DNA of 40,481 nt, taken from positions 1 through 40,481 of IMG/VR virus record IMGVR_UViG_3300050035_000335. The stretch is one strand, 5' to 3'. Numbering within the stretch: position 1 is the stretch's first letter; every line of letters begins with the position of its first letter. The stretch is from a virus. The notes below the pieces were generated by a model. The model had not been told where the DNA came from. It did not search any database and worked only from the letters and a program-made list of their open reading frames with translations. This document shows positions 29,492 through 38,164 of the stretch, piece by piece. The position numbers and the translations under genes were made by a program.

Positions 29492-29820
29492 CCCCTCCCG
29501 GTTCTGATTTTGCCGGTATGGTGGACTGTCTGACTTCAGACAAAGGCTGGACATTAGAGTATGTTCTAGCGCTCACCTACCGGCAATTTGCCTGTCTATG
29601 GGAGCGATATATTCATCGCAAAGAATGGGACATTGATTTAGCCATCAAGCTTAATCCCTTTGCTTCTACAGACGGCGACGACGGTAGCTCGGCGAGTAAT
29701 AAAAGCCATGTTGATATAGACATGACCCAGGACGGAGCAATTGATGCAGGAGTCACGAAAGGGCTCTTTACTATAGGGCAAGATTATGACTGGGACGATG
29801 TTCCTAGCGGCAAGGTGTAA
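29006..29820 (+). CDS. Tail assembly chaperone frameshift product (gpGT-like)
   Basis: Made by -1 frameshifting at G-GGA-AAC (GGGAAAC, 29416-29422), which lies exactly in the gpG frame (codons GGA 29417, AAC 29420) and matches the X-XXY-YYZ rule. After the slip, reading continues LADDAKRLRDSGSG, then NELTPPGSDFAGMVDCL and YRQFACLWERYIHRKEWDI, to the stop at 29818-29820. The predicted fusion is 271 aa. The -1 frame is open from 29371 and also holds an ATG at 29518, a less likely independent start. This is the standard gpG/gpGT pair of long-tailed phages, made at a set ratio. Confidence 0.8.
29416..29422 (+). promoter_or_regulatory. -1 ribosomal slippery site GGGAAAC
   Basis: Canonical heptamer in the gpG reading frame (G GGA AAC). 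Slippage gives GGG AAA and entry into the frame ending at 29820. Confidence 0.78.
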
Positions 29821-29832
29821 ATAATAACAATT

Positions 29833-32800
29833 ATGGGAGAAGATGAACTACTAAGCTTTACCGGGGCATTCGACGGCAGCGATATTGTGCTGGGCGTTCA
29901 GCGCATGGCTACGGAAGTCTCTGAGTTAGTAGACCAGGTGCAAGCAAAGTTTGATACCCTCTCGGCTAAATCATTTTCTCCTAAGTCAGTAAGCGCAGGC
30001 TACCTTGGTACGGCTACGAAGGGCATTGATAACCTGGCCAGCAGCTCCGAAACGCTGCTGGGACACCTTGACCGTATGAGCGGACATTTTACTAGTGGTC
30101 TCGGCATTGGTGTCGCTGTGGGAGGGATGGCGCTGCTCACCGGCGCGTTCGACCGTGGCATTCAAAAGGCCCGTGAATTTCAAACGGCGCAGATATCCAT
30201 CGCCGCTACGCTTACCTCCGTTGGTACACGGATCGGAGCAGATGGAAAAACGCTCAGCCGCCCTGACCAATTTGCGGCTAACCTGCAATATGCCAAGGCG
30301 CTGCAGCAGCAGCTTCTCGATGCCTCTACTAAGAACCACTTGAAGTTTGAAGAACAAGTGGGAGCCTTCCAGTCCTCCATCGCTTCCGGCGCTCGTAAGG
30401 GCATGAATATTGACCAGATATTTCAAATCTCTGACCTTGGGGCCATGGCGGCAAAATCGCTCAACCTGCATGGCGAACAGATTGCAAATGCAACGCGCCT
30501 TTTGACTGGTGGCGGAGTCAACGTTGGACGATCTACTATTGGCCGCGCTCTTGGCATTACAAATCAGGATATCACAAGCCGAAGCGGTAACGACCTCTAC
30601 AAATTCCTTGAGGATAAACTTAAGGGTTTTCAGGCCGCGCAAAATGAGTTCGGTAATTCTATTGAGGGCGTGATCTCCACTATTGAGTCTAAAGTTGATA
30701 CCCTCATGGCTAGGGTTGGGATGCGCTTTTTCAATGCCGTGCGACCAACCATTGCCCGGTTCCTGGATGTCTTTGATGATCCGAAGCAGGGGCAGGGGGC
30801 TAATAGCGGTAGTAATGGGATTAATGATCCTAATGAATCGGATGTACACTTTCAAGCCCGCGTTGCTCAGCATAAAAAGGACGCTGAAGCCCTCAATCAT
30901 CTTACGGATGCCGCCGCAGATATGTTCACAAAGATATTCAAAGCGCTGGCCTCAGTAATAGAATCCGGGCAGTTTCAAACCTTTGTTTCCCTGCTAGAAA
31001 CGTTAGCCGGGTATGCGGATAAACTTGTTTTAGGGGCCGTCTTTGCCGTTATTACCTCTAACATACTTAAAGCCCAGCGGGGACTTGCCACCTTTGCAAC
31101 TACACTCAAATCCATGGGCGGGGCGCAAAGCATGGAGCAGGTCATTGGGGGGCTTGCTAATGGCGGGTTGAAAGCCGGGAAAGCCCTTACAGCAGAGCAG
31201 ATGGCTGTGCAGATGGGCTGGGCTCCCGTTGCAGCAGGCGGCGCATTACTGGGAGGCGGAGCGCTGGCCAAGAAAACGATCAGTGATGAAGGCGTTACTC
31301 TTTTAGCAGGAAAGCTTGATAAGCAAATTGCGCAGGAAGAGAATGCTGTCCGAGGCATGCACGAGCGCAGCGGTCCCAACGGCGCGGCTGGGTTTGGTGA
31401 GTTTACTGGACATAAAAAAATATCCGATCAGATTTTAGCAGAAGGTATTGCGCCAAGCGATCAGTACATTGACCTCTCCACGCTCCCCCCTATGATTGGG
31501 CCAGATGAAGATGTTATAGAGGGAGAAACGGAAAATCATAGGCGCAGTAGGAGAGAACTGACAAATCGCCCTCGCCGTGCAGCGCTGGATGTAAACTTAC
31601 AAGAAGCGTTTCGGCAGGATGATATGAATAGCGCTATTATGCAAAATATCGCTAACTCTCCTTATGCCTCCCGGAATACACCGGAATATGACGACTATCG
31701 CAATGCCTCTCTGGGTGCCTATGCGGATAAAACAAGAGCTGAGCAGGCCACTCGGGGGCAAGCCCTTGTCGAAGAACTCCGGCTTAAGAGAGAGGCACTT
31801 AACGAAAGCTATAACAGCCTCTTCAGTGCCGGGAACGGAGAAGAAACCGGCCCCTATAACGAAGAAGATGCCCTGGGGAGAAATAGACCCGCACAGCCTT
31901 ACGAGCATGCTTATCGTGGAAGTTTTGATCAAGCAGAGCGGGAAGCGGCTGAGTTTGATAGAGATAAGTCACTTTGGGGGAGAACAAAACTGCTCGGGCA
32001 GACAGCTAGTAATTATGCAGGGAGTGCGCTTGGTGGTGCCATAGGGCAAGTAGGAGATAAACTTATGTCCTCCGCCATGATTACTATGACCGGCATGGCA
32101 ATTAATGATTACGCGGATAACAATAAAACCCCAGGAGTTAATATTGGAGGCACACCCTTTGATATCGGGCACGTAGCAGGAGACGCAACAGAAGGATATG
32201 GTGTAGGAGCACTTGGGGGGCCAGCTATCGGAGCCATTACAGCATTAACCAACGTAATAATGGGACCGTTTGTTCGCGCTCTTAATACTGCTTCTGCTAC
32301 GGCTAAAACAGCAGCAGAGAACTTGGAAACCTATAATGCTGCCCATCCTAATGAAGCGAGAATTAATCTTCTGGAACAACGGATAATTAATTGGAAGGCG
32401 GAGGATAAAGGAACTCCTGGTAAGGCAGATGTACCAGGACACTATGAGTATGCAGCTAGTGATATGGGAGGACATGTTATTGGTATGTGGATTCCTAATG
32501 CCCCTGGAACTAAAGCTATAGCGCCGGGAGTGCATAAGCATCAAGAAGAAGCAGCACAAAAAGAAATTAACTCTATCTGGAATAAGGCGGGAAGCAAATA
32601 TACAACTAATTACAATCCAGAAAATGACGCTATCGCCCGTCTACAAGCACAGATCAAAGCAGAAGGCACAGATGCAAACTTTACGTATGATCAAAGGGCT
32701 AAGCGTGCGCGTGAGACAGAAACCCTTAACGACCTGCTCATTGGGCAGCAGTACAAAGGTTATAAGAGCGCGGGGCCAGACGGCAATATGCACTATGATG

Positions 32801-34344
32801 ACCAAACAGCTCCCGGCTGGATGGCAGCAAACCACAGAGTAACGCAGGAAGCGGCCAATAAAAACAGCGCTCTTTATCAAAACATTCTCCGGCGTCAAGC
32901 CTCTGAGCATGTGGACTTTGGTACGGCACGTTCGGAGCAAGAACAGGCTGCTATCGACAACATTATGTCTCCCCAGATTGGTAAGTTAGAAGCCGCTGAC
33001 AAGCAGGCTAACGATACGCATGCAGAAGTCGAAGAGCGTTCTGACCTTTATACGAGCCTCGGACTTAAAGCAGGAAATCAGCATAATGATATCGGACAGA
33101 AGTTTTATGAAGCGCTGAATAAAGCAACAGAAGATGCGGGCAAGGTCTTTCAAAATATTGACACGGGTTCAGGTAAACAGTTCATCCAGAATGCTGTCAA
33201 TGATTATTTTAAGTATGGGATTGCTGAGCCGCTTAGAGACTTGCAGGAAAAGCAGATGGCTGTGCCAGAGGCAGAGATAGCCCTGGATAAGGCCGCTTAT
33301 GCCAAGACCAAATTACCGGAAGAGCGCAGGAAAATGGTGCTGGATATTGCGGGAGATCGTCTCAGCAGCGCCCAGGTAAATAGGCAGATTGCACATATGC
33401 CCCGAGAAATCAACGATACCTGGTCGGAAGAGCGCCAGCGCCAGCGTACGTTTAACCGAGAGCAGGAAGATGAACCGGAGAAGCTGCAGCGCGATCAGAT
33501 GGGGATTGATAACGCTGATTATCAGCAGCAGGATTTCTTTGCCGGTATGAATGGCGGAGTTGGTAAGATTGCTGCGGATATTCGTAAGAGCGTGGATTTG
33601 CAATATGCTGGGAAATTTAATCCGGTCGCTTACCGAGAAGCCTATACCCGTAAAGTTCAGAACGAGATAGAAAATCTCGATTTAGATAAAATGGATGCGG
33701 TTAAGAAGCTGGATCGAGATAAAGAGGATAACACGGAGCGCATTGCAAAGTTTAAGCTAGGGTTTGCCGACTTTCTTGATAAACTTACGGACCTTCGCGC
33801 TAAAGGGTACAGCCTGATCCTTGAAAAGCAAAAGAGCAGCCTGACTACCAGTGACGCGCAAGAGGCGCTAAAGTTCTGGGATAAGACGAGTGGCACGATT
33901 GCCACTGATGATATTATGAAAGCGCAGATTGGGGTCGCAAGGGCAAAGGATGCCTTAGCTCTCGCCCAGCGTAATAACCCGAGCGCAGGCCTCGCAGCCA
34001 CAGAATCCGCTGCTAGAGCCTCCGGGTATACCGTGCCAGCATTCGGAGCTATGCCTACGGGACGAGAGATTAACGCGCTGGGCACCGGGTATGCCCCGGC
34101 AGTGCACCGCGCTCTCTCCGCGCAAACCGATGCAACGCGGGCGTTACATAACAAAATAAATAGCAAATATTCGCAGGGGAATACCTCTAAGAATAGCCAG
34201 CAGCACGGAGCGTCTTCTACGCCCTCCGTTACCGTGCCTCTTACTGTTATGGAGAACCTCGACCCGAAAGCCATCCAACTGGTGGCAGAGAAAGCAATTA
34301 GAGATTATTGCCAGCAGCAATCAAGGAGAGCGGTAAGCAAATGA
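29833..34344 (+). CDS. Tape measure protein
   Basis: 1503 aa, the largest gene here, directly after the tail chaperones. N-terminal features: F-D-G-S-D-I-V-L-G-V-Q-R-M-A-T-E-V-S-E-L-V, and a hydrophobic Gly-rich stretch FTSGLGIGVAVGGMALLTGA (about 88-107). This is followed by the conserved phage tape measure pattern A-Q-I-S-I-A-A-T-L-T-S-V-G. More hydrophobic Gly/Ala segments (about 460-475 and 790-815) and long helical, charged, coiled-coil-like regions fill the rest. At about 1.5 A per residue it predicts a tail near 220 nm, before any processing. It sets tail length and enters the cell with DNA. Confidence 0.9.
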   Translation: MGEDELLSFTGAFDGSDIVLGVQRMATEVSELVDQVQAKFDTLSAKSFSPKSVSAGYLGTATKGIDNLASSSETLLGHLDRMSGHFTSGLGIGVAVGGMALLTGAFDRGIQKAREFQTAQISIAATLTSVGTRIGADGKTLSRPDQFAANLQYAKALQQQLLDASTKNHLKFEEQVGAFQSSIASGARKGMNIDQIFQISDLGAMAAKSLNLHGEQIANATRLLTGGGVNVGRSTIGRALGITNQDITSRSGNDLYKFLEDKLKGFQAAQNEFGNSIEGVISTIESKVDTLMARVGMRFFNAVRPTIARFLDVFDDPKQGQGANSGSNGINDPNESDVHFQARVAQHKKDAEALNHLTDAAADMFTKIFKALASVIESGQFQTFVSLLETLAGYADKLVLGAVFAVITSNILKAQRGLATFATTLKSMGGAQSMEQVIGGLANGGLKAGKALTAEQMAVQMGWAPVAAGGALLGGGALAKKTISDEGVTLLAGKLDKQIAQEENAVRGMHERSGPNGAAGFGEFTGHKKISDQILAEGIAPSDQYIDLSTLPPMIGPDEDVIEGETENHRRSRRELTNRPRRAALDVNLQEAFRQDDMNSAIMQNIANSPYASRNTPEYDDYRNASLGAYADKTRAEQATRGQALVEELRLKREALNESYNSLFSAGNGEETGPYNEEDALGRNRPAQPYEHAYRGSFDQAEREAAEFDRDKSLWGRTKLLGQTASNYAGSALGGAIGQVGDKLMSSAMITMTGMAINDYADNNKTPGVNIGGTPFDIGHVAGDATEGYGVGALGGPAIGAITALTNVIMGPFVRALNTASATAKTAAENLETYNAAHPNEARINLLEQRIINWKAEDKGTPGKADVPGHYEYAASDMGGHVIGMWIPNAPGTKAIAPGVHKHQEEAAQKEINSIWNKAGSKYTTNYNPENDAIARLQAQIKAEGTDANFTYDQRAKRARETETLNDLLIGQQYKGYKSAGPDGNMHYDDQTAPGWMAANHRVTQEAANKNSALYQNILRRQASEHVDFGTARSEQEQAAIDNIMSPQIGKLEAADKQANDTHAEVEERSDLYTSLGLKAGNQHNDIGQKFYEALNKATEDAGKVFQNIDTGSGKQFIQNAVNDYFKYGIAEPLRDLQEKQMAVPEAEIALDKAAYAKTKLPEERRKMVLDIAGDRLSSAQVNRQIAHMPREINDTWSEERQRQRTFNREQEDEPEKLQRDQMGIDNADYQQQDFFAGMNGGVGKIAADIRKSVDLQYAGKFNPVAYREAYTRKVQNEIENLDLDKMDAVKKLDRDKEDNTERIAKFKLGFADFLDKLTDLRAKGYSLILEKQKSSLTTSDAQEALKFWDKTSGTIATDDIMKAQIGVARAKDALALAQRNNPSAGLAATESAARASGYTVPAFGAMPTGREINALGTGYAPAVHRALSAQTDATRALHNKINSKYSQGNTSKNSQQHGASSTPSVTVPLTVMENLDPKAIQLVAEKAIRDYCQQQSRRAVSK

Positions 34345-34781
34345 GTCAAAAATGGGGAACGGTCTTTATAGGGGGCATTCAGCTCGATATTGACCCGGAT
34401 GATTATAATATTATTTCAGGCAAACGCAGAGGTTCTGTACATCAACTTATTACGCCTTCCACAATTAACGGAACAATGACAATGATTCAAGATTTTGGTG
34501 TTGATATGGGAGATTTTTCTGTAGAAATACGAGGTGTTGCTTTTGATTCCACGATAGCTGCTTTACTTGCTCTCTACAGATTAACTAATTATTCATTTAT
34601 AGTGACAGATTTTAAGTATAATAATTACACAGCGCAATTTGAACCGGGAGAAGAGTCTTTTAAAGCCTCTACCGTTGCTGGAAGTCAGGATGCCTGGACC
34701 TATTTTATAAAGCTGAGAATAGTTGTATGGAATAGTACAGAAACGGTTTCTGGATCAACGAGCACTTTCCCCCCGATATAA
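34341..34781 (+). CDS. Putative tail protein downstream of the tape measure (146 aa)
   Basis: ATG 34341 overlaps the tape measure stop (ATGA), with AAGGAG upstream; the frame is open earlier but lies within the tape measure gene. Sequence: W-G-T-V-F-I-G-G-I-Q-L-D-I-D-P-D-D-Y-N-I, S-V-H-Q-L-I-T-P-S-T-I-N-G-T-M-T-M-I-Q-D, and YNNYTAQFEPGEESFKAST. It is beta-rich with no signal or membrane span. The slot directly after the tape measure is usually a distal tail or tip protein, and V-F-I-G-G-I-x-L at the start fits such tail-hub folds, but no family is certain. Confidence 0.6.
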   Translation: MSQKWGTVFIGGIQLDIDPDDYNIISGKRRGSVHQLITPSTINGTMTMIQDFGVDMGDFSVEIRGVAFDSTIAALLALYRLTNYSFIVTDFKYNNYTAQFEPGEESFKASTVAGSQDAWTYFIKLRIVVWNSTETVSGSTSTFPPI

Positions 34782-34809
34782 TTACACAGTTTAGGAGGCA
34801 CCCTATAAT

Positions 34810-35682
34810 ATGAGCCGGATATCACCATCGCTGGCGCTTCGGCGGCAGCAGGTCGCTGAAATTGTTACGCTACTGAGAGAACATGTAGAACAAGATACTA
34901 TCGCCCAGAAGTTTGGTATATCGAAAAAAACGGTCAACCGAATTAAAATGGGGGAAACTTGGTCCAGTATATCTGGGATACCCCGAAAAAAACCCACACT
35001 CAAACCAGCCGTTCCCCTCCCGGAACCTTCGATACCCGCTGAAAATGAGCGAGTTCTCTTTTTACAGGAGGCTACAAAAGAGAGCACAGAGTATATGGCT
35101 CAAGCTCCTAAGGAGTTCAAGGAATTTGTAGATTGGCTGATTGGAGTAAAAAACGCTTATGGCTTCTCATTCAGTCGTCCGATCTGCTGGGGCTGGTATG
35201 ATTGGCACGACGGAGTGCATGCTGTGGCAACGGACATGGAAATCGCCTGGGAGAGCCAGGAGCTTGTGGACTATGCTCAAAAAGCTGTAAGCTATAACTG
35301 TCCCTATAGTCCAGTTTTCTCTAATGAAGCCCGTGAACTGCCTACTTTCAGTCTTGAATATCTGATGAATAGACCGATAGGAAAGCCTCTGACATTTGTC
35401 AGTGATACAGGCTCTATGACCTCTTATACTACGAGCACAGGCAAGCTTGTGGTTTTACGTAAAAAATATGTTATAATTGCACAGAACAATAAACTAGAAA
35501 TCAGGGAAGCGGTAGGGCATACTGATTTTGTTTACTTTACCAAAAACAAAAATCGGTCTACTTCTGAAACAGCTACAGCCGTAATTGCCGCCGTTGTAAC
35601 CATTAGTCCCACACAGGCCCAGGTAGAGACTAAGGCAGCACCAAAAAGAGAGACTCATCGAAAAATTATAAGGAGTGCTTAG
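34810..35682 (+). CDS. HTH-domain protein of unknown role (290 aa)
   Basis: The N-terminal residues about 13-50 are a helix-turn-helix: Q-Q-V-A-E-I-V-T-L-L-R-E, then D-T-I-A-Q-K-F-G-I-S-K-K-T-V-N-R-I-K-M-G. This resembles resolvase- or transposase-type HTHs. A Pro-rich linker follows, then a domain with K-E-F-V-D-W-L-I-G-V-K-N-A-Y-G-F-S-F and P-I-C-W-G-W-Y-D-W-H-D-G-V-H-A. The C-terminus is Thr/Ala-rich and basic. No recombinase catalytic residues are visible. GGAGG stands 12 nt before the ATG, and TATAAT touches the start codon. A DNA-binding protein among tail genes suggests an inserted accessory gene or late regulator. Confidence 0.65.
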   Translation: MSRISPSLALRRQQVAEIVTLLREHVEQDTIAQKFGISKKTVNRIKMGETWSSISGIPRKKPTLKPAVPLPEPSIPAENERVLFLQEATKESTEYMAQAPKEFKEFVDWLIGVKNAYGFSFSRPICWGWYDWHDGVHAVATDMEIAWESQELVDYAQKAVSYNCPYSPVFSNEARELPTFSLEYLMNRPIGKPLTFVSDTGSMTSYTTSTGKLVVLRKKYVIIAQNNKLEIREAVGHTDFVYFTKNKNRSTSETATAVIAAVVTISPTQAQVETKAAPKRETHRKIIRSA

Positions 35683-35692
35683 ATAAGTAACC

Positions 35693-36037
35693 ATGTTTAA
35701 TACAGTTAAAAAGATAGCTAATAATGTCAAAGAGATTTTTTCTATACCAACCGTAGATGAAAACGGCAACATCATATCCAATGAACTGGGCGGCCTGCAT
35801 CCAGTCGATCTGAAGCTACAGGTCACCGATGTCACACAGACTCCCCATACATCCTACGGAGAGATTAAACTTGCCGCCATGCAGGAGCTTTTAGAGGTCT
35901 GTAATGACGATGATCTTGATGCCGTTTTACGTCTGACGATTAATGTACTGAAGGCCCGAGGTTTTACTTGTATCCCAGGCGATGTTGATGCCATTATGTA
36001 CGATTTGTGGAAGCAGTCGGAAATGGTAGGAAAATAA
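35693..36037 (+). CDS. Hypothetical protein (114 aa)
   Basis: Not recognised. It starts 10 nt after the HTH gene and ends 3 nt before the glycosyltransferase, so the three are likely co-transcribed. The N-terminal part (V-K-K-I-A-N-N-V-K-E-I-F-S-I-P-T-V-D-E-N-G-N) is amphipathic. The C-terminal half is helical and acidic (EIKLAAMQELLEVCNDDDLD, then DVDAIMYDLWKQSEMVGK). There is no membrane span or signal. Confidence 0.55.
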   Translation: MFNTVKKIANNVKEIFSIPTVDENGNIISNELGGLHPVDLKLQVTDVTQTPHTSYGEIKLAAMQELLEVCNDDDLDAVLRLTINVLKARGFTCIPGDVDAIMYDLWKQSEMVGK

Positions 36038-36040
36038 CTA

Positions 36041-37051
36041 ATGGCCAAGCCTACTATTATAATAGTACGACAGCTCGGCGGAATAGGCGATGTCCTTGCT
36101 CTCAGTTGTGTCTTTCGGGGCATCCGTGAGAAATTCCCCCAGCATGAGATAATTTGTGTCACTAGCCGCCTCTACTTAGCAGGAGGCATCCTAGAACTGG
36201 CTGAGCACAATCCCTATATAGATTCCATTTTAGTCATTGAACCCTTTGAAGCCACAACGCAAACAACAAAGTCATGGTGGAAAGAGTTTGCAGCCTCGCC
36301 AAGACTGGAAGATTTTGCAGTAGTTAGAAAGGCTGATTTTGTGATCGACCTCAACACCGTTTGTATCGAAACCGAAATTACCGAATGCCGTAATTTCGGC
36401 AGGGTGCTAACACCTCGGTATAAGATATGGTGTGATGCTGCCGGAGTTGTTCCCAGCTCTTATTTTCCGTGTTACGAGTTTAGCAAGAACGAGCTACGCG
36501 CAGCACAGCAGTATAAAAAAGAAAACTGGCCCCTAGGAAAAAAGGTCATAGGCGTTGGTGTAGCCGCGAGCACCCCCGACCGCTCGCTGAAACCAGGGGT
36601 CCTGATTGATGTGTGCAGGCAGCTCCGGGATGCAGGGTGTCATGTTGTGACGATTGACGCCACACGCAAGTATGAGGACTTTGATTACCTCGTCGGTAAG
36701 CGCATAGCGCAGCTTATGCCTCTTATCTCTGAAATGGATGTAGTGCTCTCAATGGACTCCGGTGTGCTGCATATGGCAGGGGCTGTTAGTACCCCTGTTA
36801 TTGGAATCTTTGGGCCGACTGATTACAAGATGCGTATGGGTCAGTATACCGGCTCGGCCATAGACTCGACCCAGCTTACTCCCTGCGCCCCATGCTGGTA
36901 TAACTATCCCTGCAAAAAAGAGCGCAATCCTGCTGACCATTTTAAGTGTTTTCAGAAGATATCTCCTAGCGTAATTGTGGAAGAAGTCCTACGCTGGGTA
37001 ACGTGGACAGATCGACAGGCGGCCGCTTTACCCCTCCCTGTGATAAAATAA
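36041..37051 (+). CDS. Glycosyltransferase family 9 (heptosyltransferase-like)
   Basis: 336 aa, GT-B fold. The N-terminal motif is R-Q-L-G-G-I-G-D-V-L-A-L-S-C-V-F-R-G-I-R. The donor-binding C-terminal half has G-V-G-V-A-A-S-T-P-D-R-S-L-K-P, then M-D-S-G-V-L-H-M-A-G-A and T-P-V-I-G-I-F-G-P-T-D, the GT9 signature. The cysteine cluster C-A-P-C-W-Y, Y-P-C-K-K and K-C-F-Q-K-I-S-P is also usual for GT9. Family enzymes move heptose or similar sugars from ADP- or GDP-donors to lipid A core or other acceptors. In a phage it may remodel the host surface or glycosylate virion proteins; the target is unknown. It appears full-length. Confidence 0.88.
   Translation: MAKPTIIIVRQLGGIGDVLALSCVFRGIREKFPQHEIICVTSRLYLAGGILELAEHNPYIDSILVIEPFEATTQTTKSWWKEFAASPRLEDFAVVRKADFVIDLNTVCIETEITECRNFGRVLTPRYKIWCDAAGVVPSSYFPCYEFSKNELRAAQQYKKENWPLGKKVIGVGVAASTPDRSLKPGVLIDVCRQLRDAGCHVVTIDATRKYEDFDYLVGKRIAQLMPLISEMDVVLSMDSGVLHMAGAVSTPVIGIFGPTDYKMRMGQYTGSAIDSTQLTPCAPCWYNYPCKKERNPADHFKCFQKISPSVIVEEVLRWVTWTDRQAAALPLPVIK
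37041..37049 (+). promoter_or_regulatory. Extended -10, predicted leaderless start
   Basis: TGATAAAAT (one mismatch) ends 5 nt before ATG 37055, within the end of the glycosyltransferase gene. No Shine-Dalgarno lies in the 5-nt gap. Confidence 0.4.
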
Positions 37052-37054
37052 TAT

Positions 37055-37423
37055 ATGTCAGCAAGTATTACAATTGAGAATAATGCACAGGCTCCCATCA
37101 CGTCAGCGAATTTTGGTTCACTCACGCCGGGTACGACTGCTATTGCCTACAAATATTACCTGGCTAATGTGGGAGATGCGGTGGCCAGCTCCGTACAGGT
37201 ACAAGCGACACGGATCGCTTCAAATGACGGTGTAGACTACGTACAAATTGCTCCAGACGTAGCCGGTAATCCGGGAACGTACTCAGCAAATTTGCTGAAT
37301 GTTGGAACACTGGCTGCCGGAGCCTCTTATGCGTTTTGGGTACAAGTTTCAGTACCAAATGGGGTCAGTCCTGCAGGAAACCCACGACTGTTCAGTATAT
37401 CGGCCAGTTATAGTGGAACATAA
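37055..37423 (+). CDS. Ig-like beta-sandwich structural protein (122 aa)
   Basis: Alternating strands without helices: S-A-S-I-T-I-E-N-N-A-Q-A-P-I, then A-Y-K-Y-Y-L-A-N-V-G-D-A-V-A-S-S-V-Q-V-Q, N-L-L-N-V-G-T-L-A-A-G-A-S-Y-A-F-W-V-Q-V, and L-F-S-I-S-A-S-Y-S. The N-x-G/LAAG-x-x-x-x-x-W-V-x-V pattern is that of Ig-like or BACON-type domains found on phage surfaces. No signal peptide. It is the first of several appendage genes. Probably a virion decoration or tail-fibre-associated domain; exact function unknown. Confidence 0.6.
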   Translation: MSASITIENNAQAPITSANFGSLTPGTTAIAYKYYLANVGDAVASSVQVQATRIASNDGVDYVQIAPDVAGNPGTYSANLLNVGTLAAGASYAFWVQVSVPNGVSPAGNPRLFSISASYSGT

Positions 37424-37457
37424 GTTAGATAATTAATAAACAAGAAGGAAGTTAAAT

Positions 37458-37961
37458 ATGTCTGCAACCTTTAACTGGGCACAAACGAATGGAGCCCCAG
37501 CCGGAACAACTACATTACTAGGGGCCAGCGGCAACCTAGTCAACTTTAAAAACATCGACGGCGCGGGGACAAGCAACTATGCTACGAACCCGATCCCTGC
37601 GGGCAATAACTCGTTTGAGTTATGGCTGCGTGGGAACTTTTCCGGCGTCTTTAATTCAGTCAGCAATATTCAGTTTTGGATGTCTACGGGCTTTAGTCCT
37701 AGCACCGGCTTAACGGTTATGGCTAATACTCAGCAGGTCACTTACGCCCAGCCCACCAGCGCTACAAGCAGCATCGCCACTTCTGCTGTATCTACGAGTG
37801 CTCCAGGGACACAGAACGTCTCGGTGGGGGGATCGCTCACCAGCAGCATTACGTCTAGTGGCTATACGGACTATATCGTGCTCCAACTCCAGACAACCAC
37901 CCTCGCACCTGCAGGTGATACGAGTTTGGCTACGTTTTCCTGCTCGTACATCGAGAGCTGA
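37458..37961 (+). CDS. Beta-rich structural protein (167 aa)
   Basis: RBS AAGGAAG precedes the ATG. Ser/Thr/Gly/Ala-rich beta sequence: T-F-N-W-A-Q-T-N-G-A-P-A-G-T-T, F-K-N-I-D-G-A-G-T-S-N-Y-A-T-N-P-I-P-A-G, and N-S-F-E-L-W-L-R-G-N-F. The end (D-Y-I-V-L-Q-L-Q-T-T-T-L-A-P-A-G-D, then F-S-C-S-Y) suggests a jelly-roll or lectin-like domain. It resembles the partial protein at the right edge in composition. Likely a tail or baseplate appendage; no named family. Confidence 0.55.
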   Translation: MSATFNWAQTNGAPAGTTTLLGASGNLVNFKNIDGAGTSNYATNPIPAGNNSFELWLRGNFSGVFNSVSNIQFWMSTGFSPSTGLTVMANTQQVTYAQPTSATSSIATSAVSTSAPGTQNVSVGGSLTSSITSSGYTDYIVLQLQTTTLAPAGDTSLATFSCSYIES

Positions 37962-38027
37962 GTCCCCAGCAGTTTCCTCTGTTGTAGTTATTTGAGAGTA
38001 AATTAGTAAAATAATAGAAACTCTATG

Positions 38028-38121
38028 TGTTATAATAAACATGGGAGCCAATCCTGAAACTCTTAGTAAAAGCTAAGACACATGGGAGTAACTTCCACCC
38101 TTTCTTGGTTAACTATCCAAG
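38028..38121 (+). promoter_or_regulatory. Extended -10 promoter and structured leader
   Basis: TGTTATAAT (38028-38036) is a perfect extended -10. The roughly 120-nt leader holds a direct repeat ACATGGGAG (38039 and 38080) and hairpins TCTTAG/CTAAGA (38061-38078) and CTTGG/CCAAG (38104-38121). The gene at 38165 follows. Confidence 0.5.
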
Positions 38122-38164
38122 TTTACAGAAGTAGAAAACATAATTAAAATTGGAGGCACCGATT

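Noticed and set aside
29986-30900. 304-codon open frame on the minus strand
   Set aside because: Antisense shadow of the tape measure gene, without RBS or recognisable motifs.
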